This document shows, piece by piece, positions 12,455-23,397 of a stretch of DNA of 64,000 nt. Location of the stretch: positions 1 through 64,000 of the forward strand of contig JAJOHG010000138.1 in assembly GCA_021029095.1 (NCBI GenBank). Direction: 5' to 3'. This DNA comes from Phellopilus nigrolimitatus. Taxonomy: Eukaryota > Basidiomycota > Agaricomycetes > Hymenochaetales > Hymenochaetaceae. How positions within the stretch are numbered: position 1 is the stretch's first letter; each line of letters starts with the position of its first letter. The notes beneath the pieces are model-generated. The model made no database searches and was not told where the DNA came from. It worked only from the letters and a program-made list of their open reading frames with translations. The position numbers were made by a program, and so were the translations under genes.

Positions 12455-13265
12455 GCAGCAGCAGCAACGTCAGCAGCAGCAGCAGCAGCAACACGCCCAG
12501 CAGCAGCACTACGCCCGTGCGGGCGCACCGAAGCAGCGCGCGCGCGCGAGCCGGGGGCAGGGCGCGTCCACGTCCACGTCCGCGTCCGCGTCCGCTTCAG
12601 GCGCGTCCGCGTCGCACGCGCCGAGCCCCGCGACGCCGCGCACGGAGCTGCCCGCGGGGAGCCCGACCGCCGCGAACGGGCATCCGCGCGCGCACAGCCA
12701 GGGCCAGAGTCATATGTACGCGCCCTACCCCGCGCCCTCCACGGTGTCGGGCCCGGGGTCGGGGTCGAGCCAGAGCCAGGGGCAGGGGCACGGGCAGGGG
12801 CAGGGACAGGGGCAGGGGCACACACCGGGACAGGGCCACTACGCGTACGCGACGTTCCAGCTCGCGTCCCCGCCGCCGCCCGCGCCTCCGCCCGCGTCCG
12901 CGTCATCGTCGGCGGGGGCGGGGGCGTCCTCCGCCCCGAACGGCGGCAAGTACAGCCCGCCGCTCGTACTCGCGCCCCTCCGGAAGGACGCGCGCCTCGG
13001 CGCGCAGGCGGGGCACGCAGCACACCACGGGAGCGGGCACTACGCGATGCACCCCCCGGGCCACGCGGAGCCGCCGGGGCACCAGGGGCACACGCACGCG
13101 GGGTACATGGCTCGCGCGGCGCCGCCGCCGCCGCCGCCACCGTCAGCGTCGGCGTACGGGCACGGCCATGCGGCGCCTGGCGCACACCACGCGCACGCGC
13201 AGCCGCGCGCGGTGCATGCACACCATGGCGCGTACGCGGCGGTGCCGAAGGGGTATACGTCGTAG
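10487..13265 (+). CDS. C2H2 zinc-finger transcription factor, NRG1-like
   Basis: Two exons, 10,487-11,334 and 11,411-13,265, joined over a 76-nt GTGCGT...ACAG intron, encode 900 aa. Splicing restores the second finger, since the unspliced frame loses its two His. Finger 1 (residues about 235-260) reads HVCPTCERAF...HLARHTRVH. Finger 2 (about 263-290) has CPFPGCETRC...NLQQHYRIH. This pair, including SRQDNLQQHYRIHL, is typical of basidiomycete NRG1-like repressors, which bind DNA in the nucleus. The rest is low complexity: His/Gln-rich N-terminus, Pro/Ala/Gly-rich middle, and a roughly 40-residue near-pure Gln tract encoded at about 12,376-12,490. It is the only clear single-copy gene between the arms of duplication A. 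The family assignment is confident; the target genes are unknown. Confidence 0.88.
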
Positions 13266-14854
13266 GGCGTCCCCCCCCAAAAAAAAAGAGGAAATCGTTG
13301 TTCGGAGGGGCGGAGGGTGTTTGTGGTGCTTCTTTCTGTTCTGTTTTCGTCCTTTTTTTTCTCCTCTTTGATTTTTTTTTTTTTTCGCGGCTTTGGTCTC
13401 CTTTGCTCCGCCCAATTTATCGCTACGCCCCGGGACGCGTCCGGACGTCTTGCTGCGCCCTTAATGACACGACACGACGCGACACGACCATCCCGCCTCT
13501 CGACCCTACACTTCATCTACACTTCACACTCCAACTCTATGCTCCATGCCGCGCTGACCGCGCGCCCGCACTTCCTATGCCGTCCCATCCCGTCCCGCCC
13601 TGCCCTGCCCTGCCCCGCCGCGTCTCGCCCCGCTACTGTACACCCGTGCTCTACGACTATTTGCTCTTTCCGCGCTTTTTCGCTTCCGCTTCTCCGCACA
13701 CACCCCATCTCGTTCTCCGTACAGCAGTTGTTTCTTTTCCTTTTCCTTTTGCATATGTCCCCGTCGGCTTCTTTCTCTTCTATGGCCACCCCTTTTTCCC
13801 CCTTTCTTTGCGCTTCGTTCTTCGCTGCAGTCGCCTCGCCCACCACGCCGCCGTCATGTGCGCGCGTGCTTCGCGCGCTCTCGTCCATGCATCCGTACCC
13901 GTCTCCTCCCTTTTTCATTTTCCCTCTCTTCTTCGCTTCCATTTTCCGGCTGCGCTCGCCCTCCTTTCCGCCTCTTTCTGAACCTCTCTATGGTCTGTGT
14001 TTGTCTCGTCTCGCGGGCCCGGATGTCTGTCTATCTGCCTATCTGTCTTATCGATTCCTTTCCTCTCTCACCGCTCCTCTCCTCTTTCCTGTTTTTCTCT
14101 TTCCTCTTTCCTCTTTCCTCTGTCTTTCTCTGCCTTTCTCTCTGATCTATCTGATCTATCTGTCCGCGAGTAGTGTACTACGAGAATCTCTTGCTTAACT
14201 CTTTTGTCTGCCTCTGATATATATGCAGTTGTATCGGATGCGAGCGGACTTGGTGGAGCGCGCGTCTGTGCCTATCGGGAGTGGCATGCGATATGCGTCG
14301 GGAGTGTGCGTTGTATGTACAGTATTGCGGAGAGCATGCGAGGTCGCGCTAGAATGTATTCTGTGTCTGTCCGGAAACTCTGTGCCCGGAGTCGCGGAAG
14401 TACAAGCTTTCTGCTTTGCAGCGGCGCTGTTGTGGCTCGGTCGGCGGCGGAACTCCTGCTCGTTCTTCGCCGGCCCCGTCGGTGCAGACGCGGGCGCCAT
14501 GCCGCACAAGCCTATCAGAAAGCATCGGCTTATTATGTGCGGCACTATAGCCGCACGAAGGAAATCAGCGAAGACAGTGAACATGCGAAGACAGTGGACA
14601 TTGATCCGCGCGGACACGCCGATCGATACGTAGGAACGAGCGAGAAGAGTTCGAATACTAGCAAATCATCCAGCACGCTTTCGACTCGCATTCGCCGCAC
14701 TTGGGTGCGCACACGCGCACATTGTCATTGCGTATATCATACAGCATGTAACGTATGTATTCTCGTTAATTACTGTGCTTTTCATAAATAATGACAGTTG
14801 AGAATGAAACGAATGAAGTTTGGTCCCTGAGACCCGTGAATGCGCATCCGCGCG
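13266..14854. other. 3' flank of the zinc-finger gene; no supported gene
   Basis: The stretch 13,266-14,200 is strongly pyrimidine-rich (T and CT runs, CTTTC and ATCTGT repeats) and probably contains the 3' UTR. From 14,204 to 14,790 a 195-codon frame is open, but it is Arg/Ser/Cys-rich and has no recognisable domain or homologue here, so I do not call it a gene. The duplicated sequence resumes at about 14,855. Confidence 0.4.
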
Positions 14855-15081
14855 CGGCGGGGCGGGGCGTTTCTGATTGTCAAACAGGCTCTGCGTCTCT
14901 GCAGGAGCTGACGGCGCGCGGCGTTAGCAATGGCATCGGCATCGGCAGCGCCGCGCGCCTCTTCGCTTCCGTGCGAACTTGGCAACCTGCCAGCAAATAC
15001 ATGTACGGCAAAGCGGGGAATGGCGGCAGCGATCGGAGGGCGTCGACGGCCCGAATAATCCCGCCTGGAGCCAAATTAGCC

Positions 15082-15112
<31 letters not shown>

Positions 15113-18075
15113 CTATTGAAAAGAAGTCCGCAGCAACTTCGTTCCAGCGCATGAAAAGATCCGACGAAAGAAGCGTGTCCGCACTACCCGCCCGCGCGTG
15201 CGCGAGCGTCCGCGAATATCGGCGCGTCTCTGCTTCCTCGCAGATGCGCGCGCGCGGAGGGCCTGCGCCGTGCGCGAGCAGTGTTCTTGCGATTTCGAGT
15301 AGACTGCATGGATTGGCTGTCCGCGATCGGCGACGCGCGTCTTCTTCGCTGCGTTTTTTGAGACGTGTTCATGCTTGCGGAACGGACGTATACACGGATA
15401 CGGGAGCAGAGACACTTCTGCAGACAAGGCCAACGCGCTCTATTCGCTGCGATCAGCGTCTTCGCGGGCTCCGCGTTCTCAGCTGATTGTTCCGGGGGGG
15501 CTGAAGCGCGCGCGCGGCCTGCGACGGCAAATCTTCGCCGTTATATACATAGAAAGATCACCCGTACAGTGCCATCATGCCCGGCGGGCGCAATCTTGGA
15601 AGCAAGTGCCGATTTTTCAACGAGGAGCATGAGTCCGAAGACAAGCTAAACGGGTGCCTGTTCTCACGTCCTCTTCTCTTCCCGTCAACACTGAGCGGTA
15701 AACGTGCTAGAGTGCTTGATCAAAGACACAAAGCGGCGGCAGAGATAAGATTTGGGTGTCGGAGAGCATGGTGCAGCGTTCAAAAGATATCGAAAAAATC
15801 GCGTCTGTGAACAAAGCGAAACCAGTATGTGCGTCTCCGGTCCAGCAGTGCAGTCGTGTGACACTCGTCCTATACTTCGACTCCTGGACTTCAAAATCTT
15901 GCTTCCGATCAAACGTCAACGAGCCGGGCTTGCCAGGAAGATTCGGATCCAGTCAAACTGTCTTTAAGTCGTTGGAGCAGGAAGAGAAGGTCGGCCGTCC
16001 CTTTCCTTGCCTGTGGTTGAGCTTTGAGTACAGTGATGAGCTAAGAAACTTACAGAAAGCATGGCGGCAGGTCAGTAAGTCGTTTATTTCTTTTTTTGGC
16101 CAAGCTCCAGTAATCTGGATTCGGACATACATGTAGCCGATGCCGGCATAGCAGCACGCTTGAGGTGCTTTCTGCAGGTTTAGCTATAAACTCCTAGGCA
16201 ATTAACGAACTTTGCAAAGTCGAGCGCTTTGTTCTATTTGTGCATAAACACACTAGCGTTTATTTTAATTGGTATCGCGAGCACAAAGGTGTTTAGCACG
16301 CGTGAATAGTTTGTATCGCTTAGGCATTTTGCTGATTTTTTAGCCTTCTCGCTTGAAATTTCCGCTTTGCATATGCATTCTGCAGAGCCATGCTCGTCAT
16401 GGCCTCTTCGTTAGCTACTCCGACTGTCTCCAAAATACCAAGAATATGTTTCGTAAATCGTGCACCGATTCGCGGCTGACCTCATCTGTCTACGCAAATA
16501 CTTGCGCGCACAATCTGCGGGCTAAGAACGGAGTGCATATTCCCAACTTGCGGGCGTACCTTTTCTCAGCGTCACTTTGCATTTTCACAGCGGTCTGCGG
16601 GACGATAGGTGCATAATATTGCATACGCAGAGTGGCCGGCTCCCGGTAATGGACGCTACGGGCAAAGGAGCACTTGCACTCTGCAAATGTATAATGTACC
16701 GGCGGCGCACTACATAAACTCGCACATGCTCTCAGGACGTCAGCACAACTTCTAAATTTTCTTCTATAGACGCCTAATTGCTTACAACCTTAATTGCGAT
16801 GCCAACATCACCGTTCCGGGGCTTTGACCCCATGTCCGTCTACGTCGTCTTCTCGTTCGGCGACACGAGCGGATTCATGAATGGAGATAGGATTGTCGGG
16901 ATCCTGCTCACGCGCGGCGAGCGTTCTGACCGGCCGGCGGAGCTCTTCCAGCCCAAAATCGTGGGCGCGACCGGCAATATTATAGAGAAAGCGCCCAAGC
17001 TTATCGAAAAAGTGGATGTCCGCGATGTCTGCGTAAGATCCGACCTCCAACTCCGCACCGCCATCAAACTGAACAAGGATCCGCTGGATGACCACGAGCT
17101 CAAAGGCGTTAGCGACGTGCTGGGGCCGCTGTCGCCTTACAGGCCGGGGACACAGGTCGACTGGCTCACGGAAATCTTCGAGTGTCTCTTTGAGTCGAGT
17201 AAGTTCCACTACATGCGCAGGGTGGAGGAAGCGACCGCACAGAAGGTGGTCGAGCTCGGGAACGACCTGGAACAGAATCGCAACGTGTCGGAGTGTAGGG
17301 TGTTTGAGTGCTGGGAGATGCCGAAGCCGTCAAAGAAGCAGCCGAAGGAGCAGCCGGAGCAGCCGAAGGAGCAGCCGAAGGAGCCGTCAAAGAAGCAGCC
17401 GAAGAAGTCCAAATCGAGGAAGATGAAGAAGACGGAAAGGAAAAACGAGACTCCGTAGATGCTTACTATGCCTTACCACGACGATATATATAGAAATAAT
17501 TATTAGTGAAGGGGCTTGATTTACCCAAAACGACAATTCTTCTCCGCTTTATACAGAAATCAACCGCTCAGTGCCGTCACGCACGGCGGGGGTGATCTTG
17601 GAAGTCAAGACGCTCAGCAAGCGTCAATTCTATGAGGATGACGAGTGCGAAGGCGAGCCAAACGATCACCCGCCCTCACGCCCTTTTTCCCGTCCTTCTT
17701 TCTTCCCATAAAAGCTGAGCGGTAGACGTAACAGAGCGTCTAATCAACGGCACAAAGCGGTAGCAGAGATTGGATGGACGGAAAAGGGGGATTGGTCGTA
17801 ATTGAGAGTGTGGTGGAGCAGACATCGATGCAGGCGCGGTCATTCTCGTGTGCAAAGATTTCGAAAGTTGCACTAGCCCAGCAATGCAGTCTCGTGACTC
17901 TCGTCCTACCGTTCGATCCAAAAATACTAGACTTCAAATTCTCCTTACTGCAAACCGGCCGTGATCCCGATCCAATGTCAACGAGCCGGACTTCTGCGAT
18001 GAACCGTTAAGAAAGTCATAGAATACATGGCGGCAGGAAGGAGGAGTCCCTTTCTCCGGCAATCTGGATTAGCAG
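14855..18075. repeat. Extra tandem unit of duplication A
   Basis: This segment repeats, in the same orientation and order, the segment that begins near 18,590: the CCAGCAAATAC region (14,985 versus 18,795), the TATATAC/ILEA block (15,545 versus 19,320), the upstream block (16,150-16,740 versus 19,990-20,560), a small-protein gene (16,799 versus 20,613), and the following block (17,540-18,010 versus 21,400-22,720). It therefore looks like a roughly 3.2-kb direct repeat. It is more diverged at its left end. It has TCTG tetranucleotide repeats at about 15,082-15,110. Confidence 0.75.
16799..17458 (+). CDS. Small-protein family copy 3 (unknown function)
   Basis: A single-exon gene of 219 aa starting at ATG 16,799. 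It shows MSVYVVFSF near residue 12, GILLTRGERS, PAELFQ, a VDVRDVC...LQLRTAIKLN segment, and KVVELGNDLEQN. The C-terminus is a Lys/Gln/Pro/Glu repeat (KEQPEQPKEQPKEPSKKQ) followed by a strongly basic end. It is about 25 residues longer than copy 4 because of this tail. The tail could act as a nuclear or nucleic-acid-binding patch, but that is inference. A CTACATAAACTCGC promoter element lies about 88 bp upstream. No domain is recognised. Confidence 0.65.
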   Translation: MPTSPFRGFDPMSVYVVFSFGDTSGFMNGDRIVGILLTRGERSDRPAELFQPKIVGATGNIIEKAPKLIEKVDVRDVCVRSDLQLRTAIKLNKDPLDDHELKGVSDVLGPLSPYRPGTQVDWLTEIFECLFESSKFHYMRRVEEATAQKVVELGNDLEQNRNVSECRVFECWEMPKPSKKQPKEQPEQPKEQPKEPSKKQPKKSKSRKMKKTERKNETP

Positions 18076-20612
18076 AGTAACCGGAAGTAGTCGGTGCCGG
18101 CGCGAACCAGAAGCAGAGCTAGAGCCGGGACCAGAGCCGGGATGGGAAGCCGGATGGGCACTTAGTGCGGCGCGCGCGCGTCGGAGCCTTTTCGCTCTCG
18201 CGTTCGCTTCGTTTCATTTCGGGCGCGTTTCCTTGCGCTGCGCTCGGCCTTTTGGCCTTTTGTCGTCGGTGTCTCTCATGCATTGCGCCGCGCTGTGCGA
18301 TGAAAATACGTTGCTCTTCTGCGCGCGAGCTCGTTATACAATATGTACATACGTATGTAACGTACGTATGTACAGTACTCCTGACGGCAAGCAACTCTCG
18401 TTAATCGTTAATTAATCACAGCGGCCCGCGCGCCCAGGCGTCCGAGCCCGAGCCCGAGCCCGAGCCCGAACTGTGTGCAGGCAGCGGCGTCTTCGCCAGC
18501 CCGGGCGCTGCAGCCTAGTCTCGAAGCAGACGGCTTACGCACCATTCACCCAGGACGCCGCGTCATTGCTCCCGAGCCTGCGCGTGCAGAAAGGATCCGC
18601 GCGGCGGGGTGACGTTCCCGATTATCAAACCTGGTTTGGCTTTGGGTCGTGCGGGAGCTGGCGCGCTGACGGCGCGTCTGCGCAGGGTAGTGGCCAGCGA
18701 CCAGCGCATCCCCGTACGGCTAACCCCAGCAATTGCATTGACCTTAGAAAATGCCGCGCGCCTCTTCGCTTTTGCGCGACCTTTTGGCATCCTGCCAGCA
18801 AATACAGTATGGCAAAGCGGGAGATGGCGCGCGCGCGCCGACTGCCCGCCTAGAGCCTAGAGCCCAAATTAGTCAGTTGTCCTATTAAAAAGCGCCCCCG
18901 TCCGAAGCCCGCACGCAGCTTCGTACAGCGCAGCATAAAAAGAAAAACGCACGTCCGCGAATATCGGCACGTCTCTGCTTCCTCGCAGATGCGCGCGCGG
19001 GAGGGCCGGCCCCTTGCGCGAGCAGTTGTTCTTGCAATTTCGGGCAGCAGAAAGTATGAATTGGCCGTCCGTGTCGAGGTTGAGGATTGGGCGACCCGCG
19101 TCTTCTTCGCTGCGTCATTTTCTTTTTTCTTTTTTTGGAGACGAGTTCGCTCTTATGGAACGGACGGACGGCAGGACATACGGGAGCAGAGCTGCTTCTG
19201 CAGACCAGACACGGCCAACGCGCTCTATTCGCTGCGATCAGCGTCTTCGTGGGAGCTCCGCGTTCTTCGACTAATTGTTCCGGGCGGGCTGAAACGCGCG
19301 ACGACAAATCTTCGCCGCTATATATAAAAAGAGATCAGCCGCGCAGTGCCGTCAGTGGCCCGTCACGCCCGGCGGGCGCGATCTTGGAAGCCAAGAGGCT
19401 CCGCAGGTGTCGAATTTTCAACGAGGAGCATGAGTGCGAAGACGAGCCAAATGGGCGCCTGTGCTCACGCATCCTGCTCTCCTCCCATCAAGACTGAGTG
19501 GTAGGCGTGATAGAGAGTTTGATCAGAGGCACAGAGCGGCGGCAGAAATAAGATTTGGAGGGACGAAAAGGGTGGAGCAGACATCGACACAGGCGCGCGG
19601 TCGTTTCTCGCGTGCAAAGAGACCTCAAAAATCGCGTTTGTGAGCAAAGGGAAGCAAGCCAGTATTCCAACCAGCGCCCGGCAATGCAGTCTCGTGGCGC
19701 TTGACTCTCTCGTCCCATCCTTTCGACCCAAAGGCAACCGCGGGCATGCCTGGACTTTTAAATCTTGATTCCGATCAAACGTCAAACGAGCTTGGCTCCT
19801 GCGATGGACCGTTGCTTGTTGCCAGGAAGATTCGGATTCGTTCAAAAGCTGTCTTGAAGTCCAGATGTCCCTTTCCTTGCCTGCGCGCGCATCAGAGCGT
19901 CAAGCAAAGGCGGGAGTCTCGTTGTTTTGGCCAAGGTCCGGTAATCTGGATTAGCAGAGTAGCCGGACATAGCCCGTCGGCGTAGCTTCGGACTTTCTGC
20001 AGACAATTACTGAACTTTGCAAAGTCGAGCGCTTTGTTCTACTTGTGCATAAACACGCTAGCATTATCTGCGTTGGTCTCGCGGGCATAAAGTTGTTTAG
20101 CAAGCATGAATAGTTTGCATTTCTTAGGCATTTTGCTGATTTTTAGCCTTCTCGCTTGAAATTCCCGCTTTGCATATGCATTCTGCAGAGCCATGCTCGT
20201 CGTGGCTTCTACCTTAATGTACTCCGGCTGCCGCCAAAATACCAAGAATACGTTTCGTAAATCGTGCACCGATTCGCGGCTGACCTCATCTGTCTACGCA
20301 AATACTTGCACGCACAATCTGCGGGCTAAGAACGGAGTGCATATTCCCAACTTGCGGGCGTACCTTTTCTCAGCGTCACTTTGCATTTTCACAGCGGTCT
20401 GCGGGACGATAGGTGCATAATATTGCATACGCAGAGTGGCCGGCTCCCGGTAATGGACGCTACGGGCAAAGGAGCACTTGCACAATTGCAGCTCTGCAAC
20501 TGTGCAATGTACCGGCGGCGCACTACATAAACTCGCACATGCTCTCAGAGCATCAGCACAACTTCTAATATCTCTTTCTATAGACACCTGATTGCTTACA
20601 ACTTTGATCGCG
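17459..20612. other. Intergenic duplicon sequence between copies 3 and 4
   Basis: The stretch 17,540-18,010 is the block following the small-protein gene, and its homologue at 21,735 hosts the hAT element. At 17,895-17,916 it preserves the uninterrupted sequence CTCTCGTCCTACCGTTCGAT. The stretch 18,101-19,985 is the near-identical inverted partner of 5,930-7,917. The stretch 19,990-20,560 is the upstream region of copy 4. A TATATATAAA motif at about 19,318-19,327 precedes an ILEAKRLRRCRIF-encoding stretch. No intact gene is supported. Confidence 0.5.
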
Positions 20613-21188
20613 ATGCCAACACCACCGTTCCAGGGCTTTGACCCCATGTCCGTTTACGTCACCTTCTCGGACTACGAGTCGCGCAAACCCAGGAATCTCG
20701 GGATCCTGCTCACGCGTGGCGAGCGTTCCGACCCGCCGGCGGAGCTCTTCCAGGCCGAACTCGTGGGCGCGACCCGCGAGGCGGGCTATACTATCATGCA
20801 AGAGCCCAAGCTCGTCAAAAAAGTGGATGTCCGCGATGTCTACGCAAGAGCCGACCTCCAACTCCGCACCGCCGTCAAGCTGAACGAGGTTCCGCTGTAT
20901 GACAAAGAGTTCGATCTCATTCGCGCCGTGCTGGAGCCGCTGCCGATATACAGGCCGGGGACGCAGGCCGACTGGCTCAAGTCCATCTTCGAGTGTTTCT
21001 GTTCAGATTCGAGTAAGTTCCACTACATGCGCAGGGTGGAGACCGCGACCGCACAGAAGGTGGTCGAGCTCGGGAACGACCTGGACCGGAATCGCGACGT
21101 GTCGGAGTGTAGGGTGTTTAAGTGCTGGCAGGAGATGCTGAAGGAGCAGCCGAAACCGCCGAAGGAGCAGCCGAAGAAGTCCATATAG
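20613..21188 (+). CDS. Small-protein family copy 4 (unknown function)
   Basis: A single-exon gene of 191 aa from ATG 20,613. It carries MSVYVTFSDY, NLGILLTRGERS, PAELFQAELVG, KKVDVRDVYARADLQLRTAVKLN, and a KVVELGNDLDRN segment before a short Lys/Pro/Gln tail. It stops about 40 nt earlier than the stop shared by copies 3 and 5, whose GACTCCGTAG signature is still present at 21,229-21,238, so the C-terminus was shortened by a frame change. A CTACATAAACTCGC element lies about 88 bp upstream. No signal peptide or transmembrane helix is visible, and the family is not recognised. Confidence 0.65.
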   Translation: MPTPPFQGFDPMSVYVTFSDYESRKPRNLGILLTRGERSDPPAELFQAELVGATREAGYTIMQEPKLVKKVDVRDVYARADLQLRTAVKLNEVPLYDKEFDLIRAVLEPLPIYRPGTQADWLKSIFECFCSDSSKFHYMRRVETATAQKVVELGNDLDRNRDVSECRVFKCWQEMLKEQPKPPKEQPKKSI

Positions 21189-21742
21189 GCCAAGTGTTTG
21201 GGAAGATGAAGAAGGCGGAAAGGGAAAACGAGACTCCGTAGATGCTTACTATGCCTTACCACGACGATTTATATAGAAATAATTATCAGTGAAGGGGCTT
21301 GATTTACGCAAAATAATGAAATGTACATGTACGTACAAGTACTGTATTCGCTACGATCAGCGTCTTCGCCGACCTCGCGTTCTCGCCTGATTGTTCCGGA
21401 CGGATGAAACACGCGCGGTCTGCGACCCCGGCGGGGAGACCTTGGAAGTCAAGACGCTCAGCAAGTGTCAATTTTACGAGGACGATGAGGGCGAAGACGA
21501 ACTAAACGATCACGTGCATTCACGCCCCCTTTCCCGCCCTTATCAAAACTGAGCGGTAGGCGTAACAGAGCGTCTAATCAACGGCACAAAACGGTAGCTG
21601 AAATAAGATTTGGATTGGTTGGACGAAAAAAGGGTATTGGTCGTAACTGAGCAGACATCGATACAGGCGCGGTCATCCTCACGTGCAAAGATTTCGAAAG
21701 TTGCTCAGCCCGGCAATGCAGTCTCGTGACTCTCGTCCTACC

Positions 21743-22600
21743 TAGGGCTCCGCAACGTACCCGTATATACGAAATACGGTACGGTACGGTACGGTCACGT
21801 ACCAGTATCGTAATGCTCTCCGAGGGTCTAAAATACGGTCACGTATTTACGTGACCGTACACGTATTGAACCCGTATAATACGTCTGTATACGTTCGTAA
21901 TACGTGATACGTGACCCTACACCCATACTACCTAACTAGAAGCATGTGATCGTGAGGTACATACCTCTAATTAGGTATTATAGTCTCCCAACTGCAAATA
22001 ATACTGCAAGTAAATGCTGACTGCTTGAAATGGACATCACCGCCGGCCGTGCCACCACAGCGTGGATCGTCGGCATTGCCCGTGTTGGCGATCCACGCGA
22101 CTTTTCGTCACCATCAACGTGTGCTGCCGGCTTCCCGCGCCGCACACTAGTCGTGCTCGTCGTGTCGAACGACGAGCATGACTGTCTCCCTCAATTTTCC
22201 ACCTTCTCCATTCATTTTTTTTTTTTGCATTATGTGTGTCTTAGTCTTAGAGCAGATACAAACAAAACTGGAAAAATAAAATTGGGACTTTGGTGCCGCA
22301 TCACCCCCCTTTTGCCACTGCCTGCTGTTTGCTAATGCTATTCTTAATAAATAAGTGTGATTTTGATGTCGGCAAAAAGCAAAAAGAAACAAACTCTCGT
22401 AAAATTTCTAAAACAAAACTTCTTCTATGTTTACATAACCCGTATACGACGTATCACCGTATACGGTCAGTACCGTATCAGTACCGTACCGTATGTGCCC
22501 ACGAAAACATAAAATACGTGACCGTATTGATACTGAACGTACCAGTATCCTGCTTGCAAAAATACGTACGTATCAGTATACGGTACGTTGCGGAGCCCTA
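21743..22600. mobile_element. Non-autonomous hAT-type DNA transposon (858 bp)
   Basis: The element begins TAGGGCTCCGCAACGTACC and ends with the inverted copy GGTACGTTGCGGAGCCCTA. It is flanked by an 8-bp direct repeat GTCCTACC (21,735-21,742 and 22,601-22,608). The paralogous site near 17,900 has a single GTCCTACC and no insertion, which confirms the boundaries. An 8-bp target duplication and TAGGG-type termini are established hallmarks of hAT elements. The subterminal regions are dense in TACGGTACGGT and CGTATAC repeats. The interior frames (up to 101 codons) show no transposase, so it would depend on a transposase encoded elsewhere. Confidence 0.9.
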
Positions 22601-22608
22601 GTCCTACC

Positions 22609-23397
22609 GTTCGATCCAAAAACACTAGACTAAAAAATCTCCTTACTGCAGAACGGCCGTGATTCCGAACCAACGTCAACGAGGCGGGATTCTGCGATGA
22701 ACCGTTAAGAAAGTCATAGAATACATGGCAGGTTAGTCCAAGGAGGAGTCCCTTTCTCCGGAAATGGCCGGTGCCGGCGCAGCGGTGCAGTGCCCTTTGC
22801 GATCGACGCACCCTGAACATCAGACCCTTTTCTGCAGGGTTACTGTAATCTCCCACACAATCACTGAATTTTGCAAAGTCAAGCGCTTCATTCTTATTGC
22901 ATAAATGCGCTGCCGTTAATTGCATTGGTATCGCGGGCAGGACGCGACGCCACAATGTTGTTTGGCAAGCACGAACGGTTTGTGTTGTATGGCATTTTGC
23001 TGATCTTTTTCTTCGCGCTTTAAGATCCCGCTTTGTATGTGCGCTCTGCAAAGCCATGCTCGTCACGGCCTCTTCATTAATCTACTCCGATAATCATGAT
23101 GACTCACATCCGCCTGCGCAAATACTCACGCGCCCAACCTGCTGGCTAAGAACGATGTATATTCCCAACTTGCGGGCGTACCTTTTCTCAGCATCACTTT
23201 GCACACTCGCGGCGGTCGTCTGGATTTATACATAATAGTACACACGCGGAGAGGCCGGCTCCTAGTAAGAGGTGCCACGGGCTGAGGCGGCCCTCGCACG
23301 ATTGCAACTCTGTAGATGTGCAATGTAAAGGCAGCGCAGTACATAAACTCGCACACGTTCTCAGGACGTCTTCTGCGCGCTTACAACATCGGCCGCG
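22609..23397. other. Upstream region of small-protein copy 5
   Basis: This is duplicon sequence matching 3,290-3,900 inverted. It contains a 199-codon minus-strand frame (22,467-23,066) that runs out of the transposon and is not conserved in frame in the other copies, so it is not called. A TACATAAACTCGC promoter element lies at about 23,340, some 57 bp before the ATG. Confidence 0.45.

Noticed and set aside
10945..13221. 758-codon minus-strand frame and other long antisense frames (11,217-12,509; 10,352-11,275)
   Set aside because: They are shadows of the GC-rich, repetitive zinc-finger gene. Their composition (poly-Leu, poly-Ala, Arg runs) simply mirrors CAG and GCC repeats, and the plus strand has real zinc fingers and a correct intron.
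14204..14791. 195-codon frame after the zinc-finger gene
   Set aside because: No recognisable domain, unusual Arg/Ser/Cys composition, and no related copy in the window.
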